Positions 8,549 to 17,338 of a stretch of 64,000 nucleotides of DNA are shown here, in pieces (within the stretch, counting starts at the first letter, position 1; every line of letters starts with the position of its first letter). Position numbers and translations under genes: made by a program. The DNA is taken from positions 868,001 to 932,000 of the forward strand of contig CANLPZ010000001.1 of NCBI GenBank assembly GCA_947493145.1, given 5' to 3'. The notes beneath the pieces are model-generated. The model saw only the letters and a program-made list of their open reading frames with translations, did no database searches and was not told the DNA's origin. The stretch comes from an uncultured Paracoccaceae bacterium (GTDB taxonomy: Bacteria > Pseudomonadota > Alphaproteobacteria > Rhodobacterales > Rhodobacteraceae).

Positions 8549-8797
8549 TTAGCCGCCAGTCATAGGTGGGAAAAATGCGACCTCTTTCACGCCTGCAAGT
8601 GGCGCATCAAAATCTGCCAACTCTTGATCCAACGCAACCTTGAGCGCGGTTAAATCCGCAAAGGCCGCTTCATATCGTGGTTCTCGCGAGGACAATTCTG
8701 AAACCAATTCGCGCACCGTCGTTGCAGATGTTTCAACGTGTTCCTTTGGTTGCCCAATCCGTTCCCGCACCCACGCAAAATACATCACTTGGATCAT
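8549..8797 (-). CDS. moaD: Molybdopterin synthase sulfur carrier subunit MoaD
   Basis: The 82-residue ubiquitin-like carrier ends in Gly-Gly (FFPPMTGG), the tail that MoeB adenylates and that carries the thiocarboxylate to MoaE. I use the ATG at 8797 (MIQVMYFAWVRERIG), which overlaps the pgsA stop as ATGA; longer frames upstream belong to the pgsA region in another frame. A membrane-anchored MoeB that would activate it is encoded at 50.3-51.4 kb. It is part of the uvrC-pgsA-moaD-moaE run. Confidence 0.95.
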   Translation of the reverse strand: MIQVMYFAWVRERIGQPKEHVETSATTVRELVSELSSREPRYEAAFADLTALKVALDQELADFDAPLAGVKEVAFFPPMTGG

Positions 8798-9459
8798 GTG
8801 TCGTCCTTTAACAACGGGATCGATTTGCGGAAATAGTCCCATCCCGTGATGACGGTTAAGGCTGCTGCGATCCACAACAGAATAATACCGATCGTCCAAG
8901 ACAGTTCCCATCCGCGTTCTTTCCAACGCAGACCAATAACGTCTTCTTCTTCGCCAGACAGAATCGCATCGACAAGGTTTGGATCCATCCCAACCGTCGA
9001 ACCGATATAATAATGTTCGAACGCGCCTTTCGCGAACAACACAGCAAGCGCGATCATTTGCGCCGTGGTTTTCCATTTTGCCAGCTTCGTGACGGCCAAT
9101 TTGGACGCATCATTCCCCAAAAATTCGCGTAACCCAGACACGAAAACTTCGCGAAATACGATCAAGGTCGAGGGCAACAATATCCACGGGTTCATCCCCG
9201 AAAATCCTGTCACCACCAGCAAGGCAATCACAACCATTGCTTTATCCGCAATCGGATCCAGCATCGCGCCGAATTTTGTTTGTTGGTTCCATGCCCGTGC
9301 GAGATATCCGTCGAACCAATCTGTCAGCGCTGCGGCAACGAACAAGATCAATGCAAACCAATCCGCATAAGGGCGGCTGAAATACAAAAACATAATCGCC
9401 ACACCGGGCGCAGCGAGCAGACGCAAGATCGTCAAGATATTAGGGATGTTCCAAGTCAT
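8794..9459 (-). CDS. pgsA: CDP-diacylglycerol-glycerol-3-phosphate 3-phosphatidyltransferase PgsA
   Basis: PgsA makes phosphatidylglycerol phosphate, the precursor of phosphatidylglycerol and cardiolipin, in the inner membrane. The CDP-alcohol phosphotransferase motif D-x2-DG-x2-AR-x8-G-x3-D-x3-D is complete: DWFDGYLAR through GAMLDPIADK, about residues 46-73. Several hydrophobic spans flank it. At 221 residues it is slightly longer than the enterobacterial enzyme because of an acidic loop (about 155-180) before the last span. It lies 17 bases after uvrC and overlaps moaD by four bases; uvrC-pgsA is a widespread proteobacterial arrangement. Confidence 0.95.
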   Translation of the reverse strand: MTWNIPNILTILRLLAAPGVAIMFLYFSRPYADWFALILFVAAALTDWFDGYLARAWNQQTKFGAMLDPIADKAMVVIALLVVTGFSGMNPWILLPSTLIVFREVFVSGLREFLGNDASKLAVTKLAKWKTTAQMIALAVLFAKGAFEHYYIGSTVGMDPNLVDAILSGEEEDVIGLRWKERGWELSWTIGIILLWIAAALTVITGWDYFRKSIPLLKDDT

Positions 9460-9476
9460 GCGTCAGACATAACGTT

Positions 9477-11348
9477 TTATTCACGTTCATGGAAGAAGTC
9501 ATATATGGTTTCAGCCAACGCATCAGACACCCCATCAACCGCCTTCAAATCGACAAGATTTGCGCGACTGACGGCCTTTGCCGATCCGAAGTGTGCAAGC
9601 AGCGCCCGTTTTCGCGTCGCCCCAACACCAGGCACATCGTCGAGCGGCGTGGCACTAAACGCTTTCGCGCGTTTCGCGCGGTGAGTCCCGATGGCGAAAC
9701 GGTGAACCTCGTCGCGCATGCGTTGAATGAAATACAAAACCGGATCGTTATGGCGAAGCGCCATAACCTGTTTTCCTGTACGGTGGAATTCTTCTTTACC
9801 CGCATCACGGTCTTCGCCTTTGGCAACACCAACCATGGGCACATCACCAACGCCCAATTCTTCCATAACTTCGCGAACTGCACTGACCTGCCCAGCGCCG
9901 CCATCAATCAACAAAAGATCTGGCCAATTGGTTCGATCAGGGTCTTCTTTCAATAATCGCTTAAACCGGCGCGTCATCACCTCGCGCATCATACCAAAGT
10001 CATCGCCTGGAACTAAATCTTCGTTCTTAATATTAAACTTGCGATATTGGTTTTTCTCATACCCGTCGGGGCCAGCAACAATCATGCCGCCAACCGCATG
10101 GGCTCCTTGAATATGCGAGTTGTCATAGACTTCGATACGCTGGGGAACCTTGGGCAAATCAAATGCCTCGGCCAAACCTTTTAGCAATTTCGCTTGTGTC
10201 GCAGTTTCAGACATTTTCCGTCCAAGACTTTCCCTGGCATTTCGTTGAGCCCCCGAAACCAATTCAGCTTTTTCGCCCCTTTGCGGCATGGTGATTTCGA
10301 CTTTACGCTCGGCCTTTTGGCTCAATGCTTCGACCATTAGATCGTTGTCTTCGATCGCATGGCTCAGCAAAACCAACCGCGGCGGTTGTTTGTTGTCATA
10401 AAACTGCCCAACAAAGGCCCCCATAACCTCGGTCGCCGAAGTATCTGCACCAACTCGCGGATAGTAGTCGTGATTTCCCCAGTTTTGATTGGCCCGTATG
10501 AAAAACACCTGAACGCAAGCCTGACCGCCTTCCATATGCAGTGCGATCACGTCCGCCTCTGCAACGGTTCGGGGGTTGATGCCCTGCGCTGTTTGCACTT
10601 GGGTTAGAGCCTTGATCCGATCACGCAACGCCGCCGCGCGTTCGAATTCCATTTCTTCGGATGCTTGGGCCATTTCTGCCGCCAACTGTTCCTGAATACC
10701 CGTCGATTTTCCGGACAAAAATCGTTCGGCATCTCGAACTGTTTTAGCATAATCATCAGGTGAAATTTTTCCCACACAAGGGGCGGAACAGCGTTTGATT
10801 TGGTACTGTAAACACGGCCGTGTACGACCTTCAAAACTTGCATCGCTGCAATCCCGCAAAAGAAACACTTTTTGCAGCTGGTTCAGCGTGCGGTTCACTG
10901 CGCCGGCACTTGCAAAGGGGCCATAGTAACTACCCTTTGATGATTTTCGGCCGCGATGTTTTTTAAGCGAAGGATACGCATGGGACTTCGACACCAAAAT
11001 ATTCGGAAAACTTTTGTCGTCGCGCAAAAGCACATTGTATTTCGGCTTGAGATGCTTGATCAGATTTTGTTCCAACAACAACGCTTCTGTTTCCGTTTTC
11101 GTTGTCAAAAACATCATTTGTGTTGTTTCTGAAATCATCCGCGCGATGCGCTCAGAATGCCCCGTTGGCCGTGCATAATTAGAAACGCGCGCCTTTAGGT
11201 TTCGCGCCTTACCTACGTACAAAACCCGACTATTGTCGTCCAACATCCGATACACCCCAGGAGACCCATCCAACGTTTTTAAATACGCTCGGATTCGGGC
11301 ATGCCCCGTCAGTTTTGATTCAGTGTTGATATCGTTTTCGTCGTTCAT
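9477..11348 (-). CDS. uvrC: UvrABC excinuclease subunit C
   Basis: UvrC makes both incisions around a DNA lesion in nucleotide excision repair. Domains in order: GIY-YIG nuclease ([11 protein letters not shown]... [13 protein letters not shown], about residues 28-60), UVR coiled domain contacting UvrB (about 205-240), the RNase H-like 5' incision domain ([21 protein letters not shown] near 410-430 and the catalytic Asp in LLIDGGAGQ), and a C-terminal helix-hairpin-helix DNA-binding region. The 623-residue length is normal. It heads the uvrC-pgsA-moaD-moaE transcript. I looked for the alphaproteobacterial SOS box GTTC-N7-GTTC upstream and found none. Confidence 0.97.
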   Translation of the reverse strand: MNDENDINTESKLTGHARIRAYLKTLDGSPGVYRMLDDNSRVLYVGKARNLKARVSNYARPTGHSERIARMISETTQMMFLTTKTETEALLLEQNLIKHLKPKYNVLLRDDKSFPNILVSKSHAYPSLKKHRGRKSSKGSYYGPFASAGAVNRTLNQLQKVFLLRDCSDASFEGRTRPCLQYQIKRCSAPCVGKISPDDYAKTVRDAERFLSGKSTGIQEQLAAEMAQASEEMEFERAAALRDRIKALTQVQTAQGINPRTVAEADVIALHMEGGQACVQVFFIRANQNWGNHDYYPRVGADTSATEVMGAFVGQFYDNKQPPRLVLLSHAIEDNDLMVEALSQKAERKVEITMPQRGEKAELVSGAQRNARESLGRKMSETATQAKLLKGLAEAFDLPKVPQRIEVYDNSHIQGAHAVGGMIVAGPDGYEKNQYRKFNIKNEDLVPGDDFGMMREVMTRRFKRLLKEDPDRTNWPDLLLIDGGAGQVSAVREVMEELGVGDVPMVGVAKGEDRDAGKEEFHRTGKQVMALRHNDPVLYFIQRMRDEVHRFAIGTHRAKRAKAFSATPLDDVPGVGATRKRALLAHFGSAKAVSRANLVDLKAVDGVSDALAETIYDFFHERE

Positions 11349-11635
11349 TCGCTTTGACGTGATTCTTTCATGTGCTGCAATCTTAACGCTCTCTAAGCAA
11401 GAGGAAAGCTATCCCCGTGATCTGTGGATAACTTCGTGGGAAACCTTTTGGTTTTGGGAATTTTCCTTTATTTTTGGCTAAGTTCGCCGCTTTGCACAAA
11501 AAATAGGCAGCAACGCAACGTATTGATTTTATTTGAAATTTTATATGTGTTTTGTTAAATTATTGATTTTTAAGCGTTTTTCGTCACGGAAAGTTTACAA
11601 TTCATTTACACAGTGCACAACTTTTGTGTGACGCG
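11349..11635. promoter_or_regulatory. AT-rich intergenic region with a consensus DnaA box
   Basis: This 287-base gap holds no gene. It contains a perfect DnaA box (TTATCCACA on the minus strand, 11423-11431) inside an imperfect palindrome (11410-11430, TATCC...GGATA). Two 8-of-9 matches to TTWTNCACA follow at 11490-11498 and 11604-11612. Between 11500 and 11580 the sequence is strikingly AT-rich. It is the promoter region of uvrC at minimum. It could be a DnaA-controlled promoter, a DnaA titration site or part of a replication origin; no dnaA, parAB, gidA or hemE lies nearby, which argues against the chromosomal origin. Confidence 0.5.
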
Positions 11636-12415
11636 CTATTCAACCCCCTGAACGTCTGGTGTTTTCCAACCTAAATGTTGTCCACCATCAACGCAGATAA
11701 GCTGCCCTGTTACCGCCTTCGCTGAGATAAAGTAACGAAGCGCGGCGACGATGTCTTCGGGATCAGAACCGCGTTTCAAAACGGTTGCGCCGCGTTGGGT
11801 ATCGAAATGGTTTTGGCTTTGCCTTGATCCAATAAGCGTCGGACCCGGACCAATCGCATTTACGCGGCATTTCGGTGCAAGCCCCTGCGCCGCGGTTTGC
11901 GTAAAGGCCCACAACCCTATCTTCGCCATCGTATATGTCATGAATTCCGGCGTAAGTTTGCGAACCCGTTGGTCAACCATGTTTACGACCAGTCCCTGCG
12001 CAACGGGTTCACCGTTTTTGTCCGACACAGGATCAGGTAATTGCTCTGCGACGGCTTGTGTCAACACAAACGGCGCACGCAGGTTTGTCATCATGTGGCG
12101 ATCCCACGATGTGCGTGTTGCCGTTTCGATTGTGTCATATTCAAAAATCGAAGCATTGTTAACCAAACAAGTAATAGGGCCATCCATTTCGGCCAGCACA
12201 GTTGGAACAAGATCAGCGATAGCCACCTCATCCGTCAAATCCGCTTGAAAGATCTTGGCGTTTTGTCCTGTCTCGCGAATAGCACGTGCGACGGCCTCGG
12301 CCTCATTCTTTGATCCAGAATAATGAACTGCAACGTCGAACCCTTGCTCCGCAAGATCAAGCGCCATCGCGGCCCCCAAACGCTTTGCAGCTCCTGTAAC
12401 AAGCGCGACTGGCAT
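11636..12415 (-). CDS. Short-chain dehydrogenase, pteridine reductase/FolM-like
   Basis: I chose the ATG at 12415 (MPVALVTGAAKRLG), 11 bases after the antiporter gene; the longer frame runs into that gene. The 259-residue protein has the NADP-binding motif TGAAKRLG (the TGxxxRxG form typical of PTR1 and FolM rather than the common TGxxxGxG), NNAS near residue 89, and the YxxxK pair. The usual catalytic Ser is replaced by Asp in VDQRV, 13 residues before the Tyr, the same spacing as the Asp-Tyr pair of trypanosome PTR1. A role in reducing a pterin is a reasonable inference; the substrate is unproven. It is the last gene of a long minus-strand run. Confidence 0.85.
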   Translation of the reverse strand: MPVALVTGAAKRLGAAMALDLAEQGFDVAVHYSGSKNEAEAVARAIRETGQNAKIFQADLTDEVAIADLVPTVLAEMDGPITCLVNNASIFEYDTIETATRTSWDRHMMTNLRAPFVLTQAVAEQLPDPVSDKNGEPVAQGLVVNMVDQRVRKLTPEFMTYTMAKIGLWAFTQTAAQGLAPKCRVNAIGPGPTLIGSRQSQNHFDTQRGATVLKRGSDPEDIVAALRYFISAKAVTGQLICVDGGQHLGWKTPDVQGVE

Positions 12416-12426
12416 TATTGTGTCTC

Positions 12427-13383
12427 CTACAACAGAACTGACAGCATGTAGACAACATACATGGTGACCAGCGCAATTCCCCATGTACGCGTAATATCCT
12501 TTTTCATGAACACAAACGGGATCAACAAAAGTGACGCTGAAAACATGATCCATAAATCAAACTGCAAGAACATCTGTGGTACCGGAATTTTCCCAACAAA
12601 ACTTGCAATGCCGATGATCGCCAACAAGTTGAACATGTTCGATCCAATAACATTCCCCAAGGCGACATCGGCCTGACGACGCAAAGCGGCAACCGTTGTT
12701 GTTGCCAGCTCCGGCAGTGATGTGCCAATGGCAACCAAGGTTAAACCGATAACTGTTTCTGAAACACCAAATCCACGCGCAATGCTGGTTGATCCGTCGA
12801 CCAAAAGATCCGCACCAAGAGGCAAGCCGATCAAACCCAGCACTAAAAACAAAATGATTTTCCACCAACGAAGCGAAGGATCTGCGCCCTCGACCTCTTC
12901 TTCGTCTTCGTCGCTGGCGCATGCCATACGACGATGATTGCGGGCCTGAAAAAAGGCGTCTCCAAGAACAAACGCAAGCGCCGCGAGCAATATCAATCCG
13001 TGCCAATAGGTAATTGGCGCAAGAAAACACAACGCAATGAAAAGCAATGTCGCCGCGATCATAACCAAATAGCTTTTGCGGGTATCACATTCCGACGTAT
13101 GCAATGTCGCCAATAAAGCAGGAAAACCTAAAACCAGCAGAACATTGGCTGTATTCGACCCGACAACGTTACCGATCGCCAAACCCGGCGAACCGTCACC
13201 AATGGCCGCAATGGCGATTAACAATTCAGGTGCAGACGTCCCGAAGGCGACAATTGTCAAACTGACGATAAGTGCCGGAACGCCCAATCGGAGCGACATG
13301 TTCACTGCACCTTTAACCAAGCTGTCACCGGCCAACAATAATATGACCAGCCCCAAACCGGTATAAACCCAATCCAACAACAT
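12427..13383 (-). CDS. yrbG: Calcium/sodium antiporter, CaCA family (YrbG-like)
   Basis: A 318-residue inner-membrane exchanger made of two inverted homologous halves. Each half has an alpha-repeat: GTSAPELLIAIAAI ... GNVVGSNTANVLL near residues 48-83, and GTSLPELATTTVAAL ... GNVIGSNMFNLL near 218-250. A charged cytoplasmic loop (residues about 155-170, ASDEDEEEVEGAD) joins them and could sense Ca2+. The start overlaps the stop of the zinc-ribbon peptide gene (TAATG), and the SDR gene follows closely. Function is assigned by family; the exact ions are not determined here. Confidence 0.93.
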   Translation of the reverse strand: MLLDWVYTGLGLVILLLAGDSLVKGAVNMSLRLGVPALIVSLTIVAFGTSAPELLIAIAAIGDGSPGLAIGNVVGSNTANVLLVLGFPALLATLHTSECDTRKSYLVMIAATLLFIALCFLAPITYWHGLILLAALAFVLGDAFFQARNHRRMACASDEDEEEVEGADPSLRWWKIILFLVLGLIGLPLGADLLVDGSTSIARGFGVSETVIGLTLVAIGTSLPELATTTVAALRRQADVALGNVIGSNMFNLLAIIGIASFVGKIPVPQMFLQFDLWIMFSASLLLIPFVFMKKDITRTWGIALVTMYVVYMLSVLL

Positions 13384-13565
13384 TATTTACGTCCACATTG
13401 GCAGGGGCTTTTTCCGATACGATAGCGCCCACAAGATTTACATTTCATCGATTGCAGTTTGGCCTGACCAGGGAACCGCAACCGTCCAAACATCGCTAAC
13501 ACGGCGATAAAGATCAGAAATAGGGTGACAATTTTTAGAATCACGTCACAAACCGAACCGAGCAT
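13383..13565 (-). CDS. 60-residue membrane protein with a C-terminal zinc-ribbon-like motif
   Basis: I chose the ATG at 13565, which lies 20 bases inside the end of sppA; the longer frame upstream shadows sppA. The product has one membrane span (about residues 8-26, VILKIVTLFLIFIAVLAMF) followed by a basic linker and CKSCGRYRIGKSPCQCG, four cysteines arranged like a small zinc ribbon. The TAATG junction couples it to the Ca/Na antiporter. It looks like a conserved micro-protein of the operon. I assign no function; a regulatory or assembly partner for either sppA or the antiporter is possible. Confidence 0.72.
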   Translation of the reverse strand: MLGSVCDVILKIVTLFLIFIAVLAMFGRLRFPGQAKLQSMKCKSCGRYRIGKSPCQCGRK

Positions 13566-14361
13566 AGCTTGCACGTTCTTCGATGCCGCCAATGGCATCG
13601 TCAACGATCTGCGCACCAAAGCGCGACAGCACCGACCGTTTGCGTCCAAATTTTTGGAACTGCACGTCTTCCCCAAATATTTCTTTCATTTTGGGGACAA
13701 GATGACCGATCCCGTCAGATAATCCAACCTCTATTGATTGGCTACCAACCCAGATCTCTCCGGTGAACAAGTCCTGAGTTGCGTCCAGTTTTTCTCCACG
13801 GCGCGTTTCGACATGCGCAATGAACGCCTTATGGATATGTTCCAGCATTGATTTTAGACGTTTAACATCCGCAGGTTTTTCGGCGGAAAACGGGTCCAAC
13901 ATGCTTTTGGATTTTCCAGCCGTATAAATACGACGATTGACCCCGTGTTTGCCTATAAATTCATTCAACCCAAACCCTGCCGAAATGACACCGATTGATC
14001 CGACGACGGAACTATCATCGACCCAAATTTCATCCGCAGCGGCGGCCAACCAATAACCGCCAGATGCGGCGACATCTTCAACAAACGCGTAAACTGGAAC
14101 TTCTTTTTCAGATGCCAGACGGCGAATGCGCGCCCCGATAAGCGAAGACTGGACAGGGCTGCCACCAGGTGAATTAATCTGCAGCGCGACCGCATCTGGT
14201 TTTCCTTTGGAAAACGCTTTTTCTAAAACGCCGGCAAGCACCTGATCGTTCAGGCCACGTTGCCCATCCGCGATCATGCCCTGAAGTCGGACGATGTTCA
14301 CGCGAGGCTTGGATTTGCGAAATGGTATGCGGGTCGGGATAAGGTTTTTCATACCTCGCAT
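13546..14361 (-). CDS. sppA: S49-family signal peptide peptidase (SppA/SohB-like)
   Basis: The 271-residue serine protease has the crotonase-like S49 fold: NSPGGSP (about residues 63-69), the nucleophile in VAASGGYWLAAAADEI (Ser at about 100), GSIGVI near 122-127 and the general-base Lys in TAGKSKSMLDPF. It has no N-terminal membrane span, so it may be peripheral or cytoplasmic, like the short alphaproteobacterial type. S49 proteases degrade cleaved signal peptides and membrane-protein fragments. The start could be three codons later (14352). A 9-bp inverted repeat lies eight bases upstream. It overlaps the zinc-ribbon gene. Confidence 0.92.
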   Translation of the reverse strand: MRGMKNLIPTRIPFRKSKPRVNIVRLQGMIADGQRGLNDQVLAGVLEKAFSKGKPDAVALQINSPGGSPVQSSLIGARIRRLASEKEVPVYAFVEDVAASGGYWLAAAADEIWVDDSSVVGSIGVISAGFGLNEFIGKHGVNRRIYTAGKSKSMLDPFSAEKPADVKRLKSMLEHIHKAFIAHVETRRGEKLDATQDLFTGEIWVGSQSIEVGLSDGIGHLVPKMKEIFGEDVQFQKFGRKRSVLSRFGAQIVDDAIGGIEERASYARFGL

Positions 14362-14368
14362 GTAGAAT

Positions 14369-14396
14369 GCACGCGCCGTTGAAACAAGGCGCGTGC
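14369..14396 (-). terminator. GC-rich inverted repeat between ABC permease and sppA
   Basis: A perfect 9-bp stem (GCACGCGCC / GGCGCGTGC, loop of 10) lies 21 bases after the permease stop and only eight bases before the sppA start. There is no good U-tract after it on the minus strand, so it is a weak terminator at best. It could be an RNA-processing or stability element that sets relative expression of the exporter and sppA. Confidence 0.5.
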
Positions 14397-14417
14397 CGAA
14401 AATACATTAAACAATAA

Positions 14418-15179
14418 TCATTGGCGAATGCGGTAGCCGGTTTTAAATATCCACCAGATGATCCCCATACAGGCCAACGTGAACACCCCAATAGCCCCAA
14501 GGCTCATACCCAAACTGACATCGGCGTGACCGAAAAACGACCAGCGGAACCCAGAAATCAAATAAACCACCGGATTAAACAGCGTGATGGTTTGCCAAAT
14601 TGGGGGCAACATCGACACCGAATAAAAACTGCCGCCCAAAAACACCAACGGCGTAATCACGATCAACGGGATCAGTTGCAATTGTTCAAAGTTTTGCGCC
14701 CAAATCCCGATGATAAAGCCCAACAATGAAAACGATAGGCAGGTCATGACCAAAAACGCGAGCATTGCCAACGGATATTGGATTTCCAAATCCACGAACA
14801 GGAACGCCGTCGCCAAAATGATTGCACCAATTATAAATGCCTTTGTCGCCGCCGCGCCGACATAGCCCAAAACAACTTCGAAAAAGCTGATTGGTGCGGA
14901 CAACAGTTCGTAGATCGTTCCAATAAATTTCGGGAAATAAATTCCGAAACTCGCGTTTGACGTCGCCTGCGTCATGACAGACAGCATAATCAAACCGGGC
15001 ACGATAAACGCACCATAGCTGACACCCTCGACCTCCTGAATTCGACTTGCAATCGCGGTTCCAAACACCACGAAATACAGCGACGTCGATATGACGGGCG
15101 AAATGAAGCTTTGCATCAAAGTGCGAAAGAAACGCGACATTTCATATATATAGATAGCTTTGACGGCCTGAAGGTTCAT
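14418..15179 (-). CDS. ABC-2 type transporter permease
   Basis: The 253-residue protein has six hydrophobic spans and the ABC-2 membrane domain layout (N-terminal cytoplasmic helix, span at about 25-45, then [22 protein letters not shown] and the conserved [17 protein letters not shown] near 178-194). It pairs with the ATPase encoded just upstream, overlapping it by four bases (ATGA). Together they form an exporter of the drug/polysaccharide/lipid family (NodIJ/DrrAB-like). The substrate cannot be read from sequence. The nearby pyruvyltransferase gene is transcribed in the same direction, but 90 bases separate the two and a promoter candidate lies between. Confidence 0.92.
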   Translation of the reverse strand: MNLQAVKAIYIYEMSRFFRTLMQSFISPVISTSLYFVVFGTAIASRIQEVEGVSYGAFIVPGLIMLSVMTQATSNASFGIYFPKFIGTIYELLSAPISFFEVVLGYVGAAATKAFIIGAIILATAFLFVDLEIQYPLAMLAFLVMTCLSFSLLGFIIGIWAQNFEQLQLIPLIVITPLVFLGGSFYSVSMLPPIWQTITLFNPVVYLISGFRWSFFGHADVSLGMSLGAIGVFTLACMGIIWWIFKTGYRIRQ

Positions 15180-16099
15180 ACTGTTTCCTTTACCATTCCA
15201 ACAAAGATATCTTCGAGGGAGCTTTGTTGTGTATTGAGGTCGGACATCGATAGTCCCGCAGCCTGAAGATCATTCAACAAGGTTGTAATGCCAGTTCGTT
15301 CGCCTTTGGTATCGTAGCTGTAGGTAAGCTGCGTGCCCGCATCGTTAAGCGACAAGTTGTATTTTTTTAGTGCAGGCGGGATAACGGCCGCTGGTTCAGC
15401 CAATTCCACGATCAATTGCTTTTCACCCAACCGTTGCATCAATTTATCTTTATCCTCGACCAATAAAATTTGGCCTTGGTTAATGACACCTATACGATCC
15501 GCGATTGCTTCTGCTTCTTCGATGTAATGAGTGGTCAAAATAATCGTCACACCGTCCGCTTTAAGCTGTGCAACGGTTTCCCACATGTCTTTACGCAGTT
15601 CGACGTCGACGCCTGCGGTGGGTTCATCCAAAAACAACACGCGTGGTTCATGGCTCAACGCCTTTGCGATCAACACCCGACGTTTCATTCCACCCGACAA
15701 CGTCATGATACGTGATTTCTTTTTGTCCAACAGCGACAGCTGATCCAAAATTTGATCGATCAATTCTGGGTTTGGTGACTTCCCAAACAAGCCACGCGAA
15801 AAACGGACCGTATTTTCAACAGTCTCGAATGGCTCCAACGAAATTTCTTGTGGGACCAAACCAATCAAGCTGCGTGCGGCGCGGTAATCCGACTGTATAT
15901 CATGCCCACCAACTGTGATCGCCCCGTCGGACATCGACGTGATGCCACAAATCGTTGAAATCAACGTTGTCTTTCCAGCACCATTTGGCCCAAGCAGCGC
16001 AAGAATTTCCCCCTCTTCGATGTCCAGTGAAACACCCTTGAGCGCTTGGAACCCGCTGTCATATGTCTTTGTGACGTTTTGTACGTTTAAAATTGCCAT
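15176..16099 (-). CDS. ABC transporter ATP-binding protein (CcmA/NodI type)
   Basis: The 307-residue ATPase has Walker [10 protein letters not shown] (about residues 37-45), the Q-loop in [11 protein letters not shown], the signature LSGGMKRR (about 135-142), Walker [13 protein letters not shown] (about 155-166) and the switch His in TTHYIEEAE. Residues after about 215 form the C-terminal extension common in this subfamily. It energises the ABC-2 permease encoded directly downstream. A sigma-70-like promoter candidate lies upstream at 16121-16150. Confidence 0.93.
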   Translation of the reverse strand: MAILNVQNVTKTYDSGFQALKGVSLDIEEGEILALLGPNGAGKTTLISTICGITSMSDGAITVGGHDIQSDYRAARSLIGLVPQEISLEPFETVENTVRFSRGLFGKSPNPELIDQILDQLSLLDKKKSRIMTLSGGMKRRVLIAKALSHEPRVLFLDEPTAGVDVELRKDMWETVAQLKADGVTIILTTHYIEEAEAIADRIGVINQGQILLVEDKDKLMQRLGEKQLIVELAEPAAVIPPALKKYNLSLNDAGTQLTYSYDTKGERTGITTLLNDLQAAGLSMSDLNTQQSSLEDIFVGMVKETV

Positions 16100-16120
16100 A
16101 AGAATCTCTTTCCGAATACC

Positions 16121-16150
16121 AGTATAGTATTGCAGTGATCACCATTTCAA
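16121..16150 (-). promoter_or_regulatory. Candidate sigma-70-type promoter of the ABC exporter
   Basis: On the minus strand TTGAAA (16150-16145) and TATACT (16126-16121) are separated by 18 bases, and the ATPase start codon follows 22 bases later. An inverted repeat around TGATCA lies in the spacer. This is pattern matching only. Confidence 0.4.
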
Positions 16151-16189
16151 AACGGCGGGTTTGCACATGGGACTGTGCGAATTTTTTGT

Positions 16190-17002
16190 TTAAGCTTTCA
16201 TATGTGACGGGAACGCATTCAACAGCCCGTCTTTCAGTTCTAAAATTCGGTCTTCGTATCCCAATTTCTTTTTCCGCGCGTTGACTTTGTGCGCCTCCGC
16301 AATATCGTCATAGTCAATCGGCCCCAAAAATGGTCGATGAACAGAGGAAAAATAATCCACAAACTTAAATCTTGGGCTGCCATGAATAGCACGTCCTTGG
16401 ACCCACGTGTTCGGGATACCCAAACTGTCCGCAACAATGAGCCCATGCAAGCTGGCCGAATACACATATTTACAGCTTTTGATATCATCGACGACAGCAA
16501 TCGGATCTTCGTTTCGTACGTCGACAATTTTATATGCGCTGTCCTCCAACGTTTTTTCCACCGACGCCATAATGCGCTTGTCTTTGAAATCGCCGATATG
16601 TGGTATGATCCCAATTTTGTCCGTCGTTTTTACAGATGCCGTCGACAAATCTGACGCAAACAATCCAGGGTCACCGAATGTTTCAAGATCAACCCCCATT
16701 AACGCGGCTGTTGCGGGCCCACGGACGGCACATAGTTCGATGTTATCGACAAAATCCATGCGCTGCGGCCCCATGATGCCTGTGCCCCAAACCACTGGAC
16801 GCAAGTCACGTGGTTCATTGCAAACCCCGCGCACCACACGCATGATACTTCCGATCGCAAAAATTTCTGCGTCCCATTTATTGGCCCATTCAACAGGCCG
16901 ACCAGACGCATGTTCGACGGCCATCTGACTCAGACCATCCCCAAAATTAGGTTTTCCGTTCCACCAACACAATTTGATCGGTGTGTTCTTTTTGTCTGTC
17001 AT
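16190..17002 (-). CDS. Polysaccharide pyruvyltransferase family protein
   Basis: The 270-residue protein belongs to the family that adds pyruvyl ketals to surface sugars (CsaB/ExoV/EpsO-like). Visible family features are WWNGKPNFGDGLSQ near the N-terminus, CAVRGPATAALMG and DPGLFASDL in the middle, and SASLHGLIVADSLGIPNTW near residues 192-209. I prefer the ATG at 17002 over a TTG at 17026. It stands alone: no glycosyltransferases or polysaccharide export genes surround it, so the acceptor is unknown. The ABC exporter downstream on the same strand is a possible but unproven partner. Confidence 0.82.
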   Translation of the reverse strand: MTDKKNTPIKLCWWNGKPNFGDGLSQMAVEHASGRPVEWANKWDAEIFAIGSIMRVVRGVCNEPRDLRPVVWGTGIMGPQRMDFVDNIELCAVRGPATAALMGVDLETFGDPGLFASDLSTASVKTTDKIGIIPHIGDFKDKRIMASVEKTLEDSAYKIVDVRNEDPIAVVDDIKSCKYVYSASLHGLIVADSLGIPNTWVQGRAIHGSPRFKFVDYFSSVHRPFLGPIDYDDIAEAHKVNARKKKLGYEDRILELKDGLLNAFPSHMKA

Positions 17003-17338
17003 GTCACTGCTCGCGTTTGTTTCCAAAACATTAGTTCACTATTTACTGTGGGTCACGGGTGTTTCTAAACCAAATGCCATTTCTTGTGCCACGTTGTCCA
17101 AATTCCAACAGTTTAGAATGGCTTGTTTGACGTAAATCAGGGGGCAACCGGCTGTCCCAATTGCGCGCGTTCGCAAACTTATGTGGAACACAACTCCCAA
17201 CAGAGGCCCTAAGCTGCCGGCACACAAAAAACCACCGACAGTGATACTGCCGGTGGGCATTTGATCTGTGCAGAGTGGTGAAAATCACCCTAAAGTGGCC
17301 AAGTTATGGTGTGTCCCACCACACCGACATCCAATAAT
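17003..17338. other. Intergenic region between nrdJ and the pyruvyltransferase gene
   Basis: This 336-base stretch has no supportable gene. It holds the nrdJ terminator (17226-17256), two further small hairpins nearer nrdJ (17277-17289, GGTGA/TCACC; 17308-17325, GGTGTG/CACACC) and about 220 bases of leader and promoter space for the pyruvyltransferase gene. I see no tRNA-like or known riboswitch structure in it. Confidence 0.6.
17226..17256 (-). terminator. Rho-independent terminator after nrdJ
   Basis: Read on the minus strand, CCACCG-GCAG-tatca-CTG-CGGTGG forms a stem of about nine pairs with one mismatch (17256-17232) followed directly by six T residues (17231-17226). It lies about 80 bases after the nrdJ stop. 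Confidence 0.85.

Noticed and set aside
11349-11640. SOS (LexA) box GTTC-N7-GTTC upstream of uvrC
   Set aside because: No match with the right spacing is present.
12416-12553. N-terminal extension of the SDR frame into the antiporter gene
   Set aside because: The extension reads through the antiporter's C-terminal coding sequence and the Rossmann motif expected at the N-terminus begins at the internal ATG.
16162-16185. Hairpin GCACA/TGTGC followed by six T residues on the plus strand
   Set aside because: It looks like a terminator, but no plus-strand gene lies upstream and the stem is only five pairs; probably chance.
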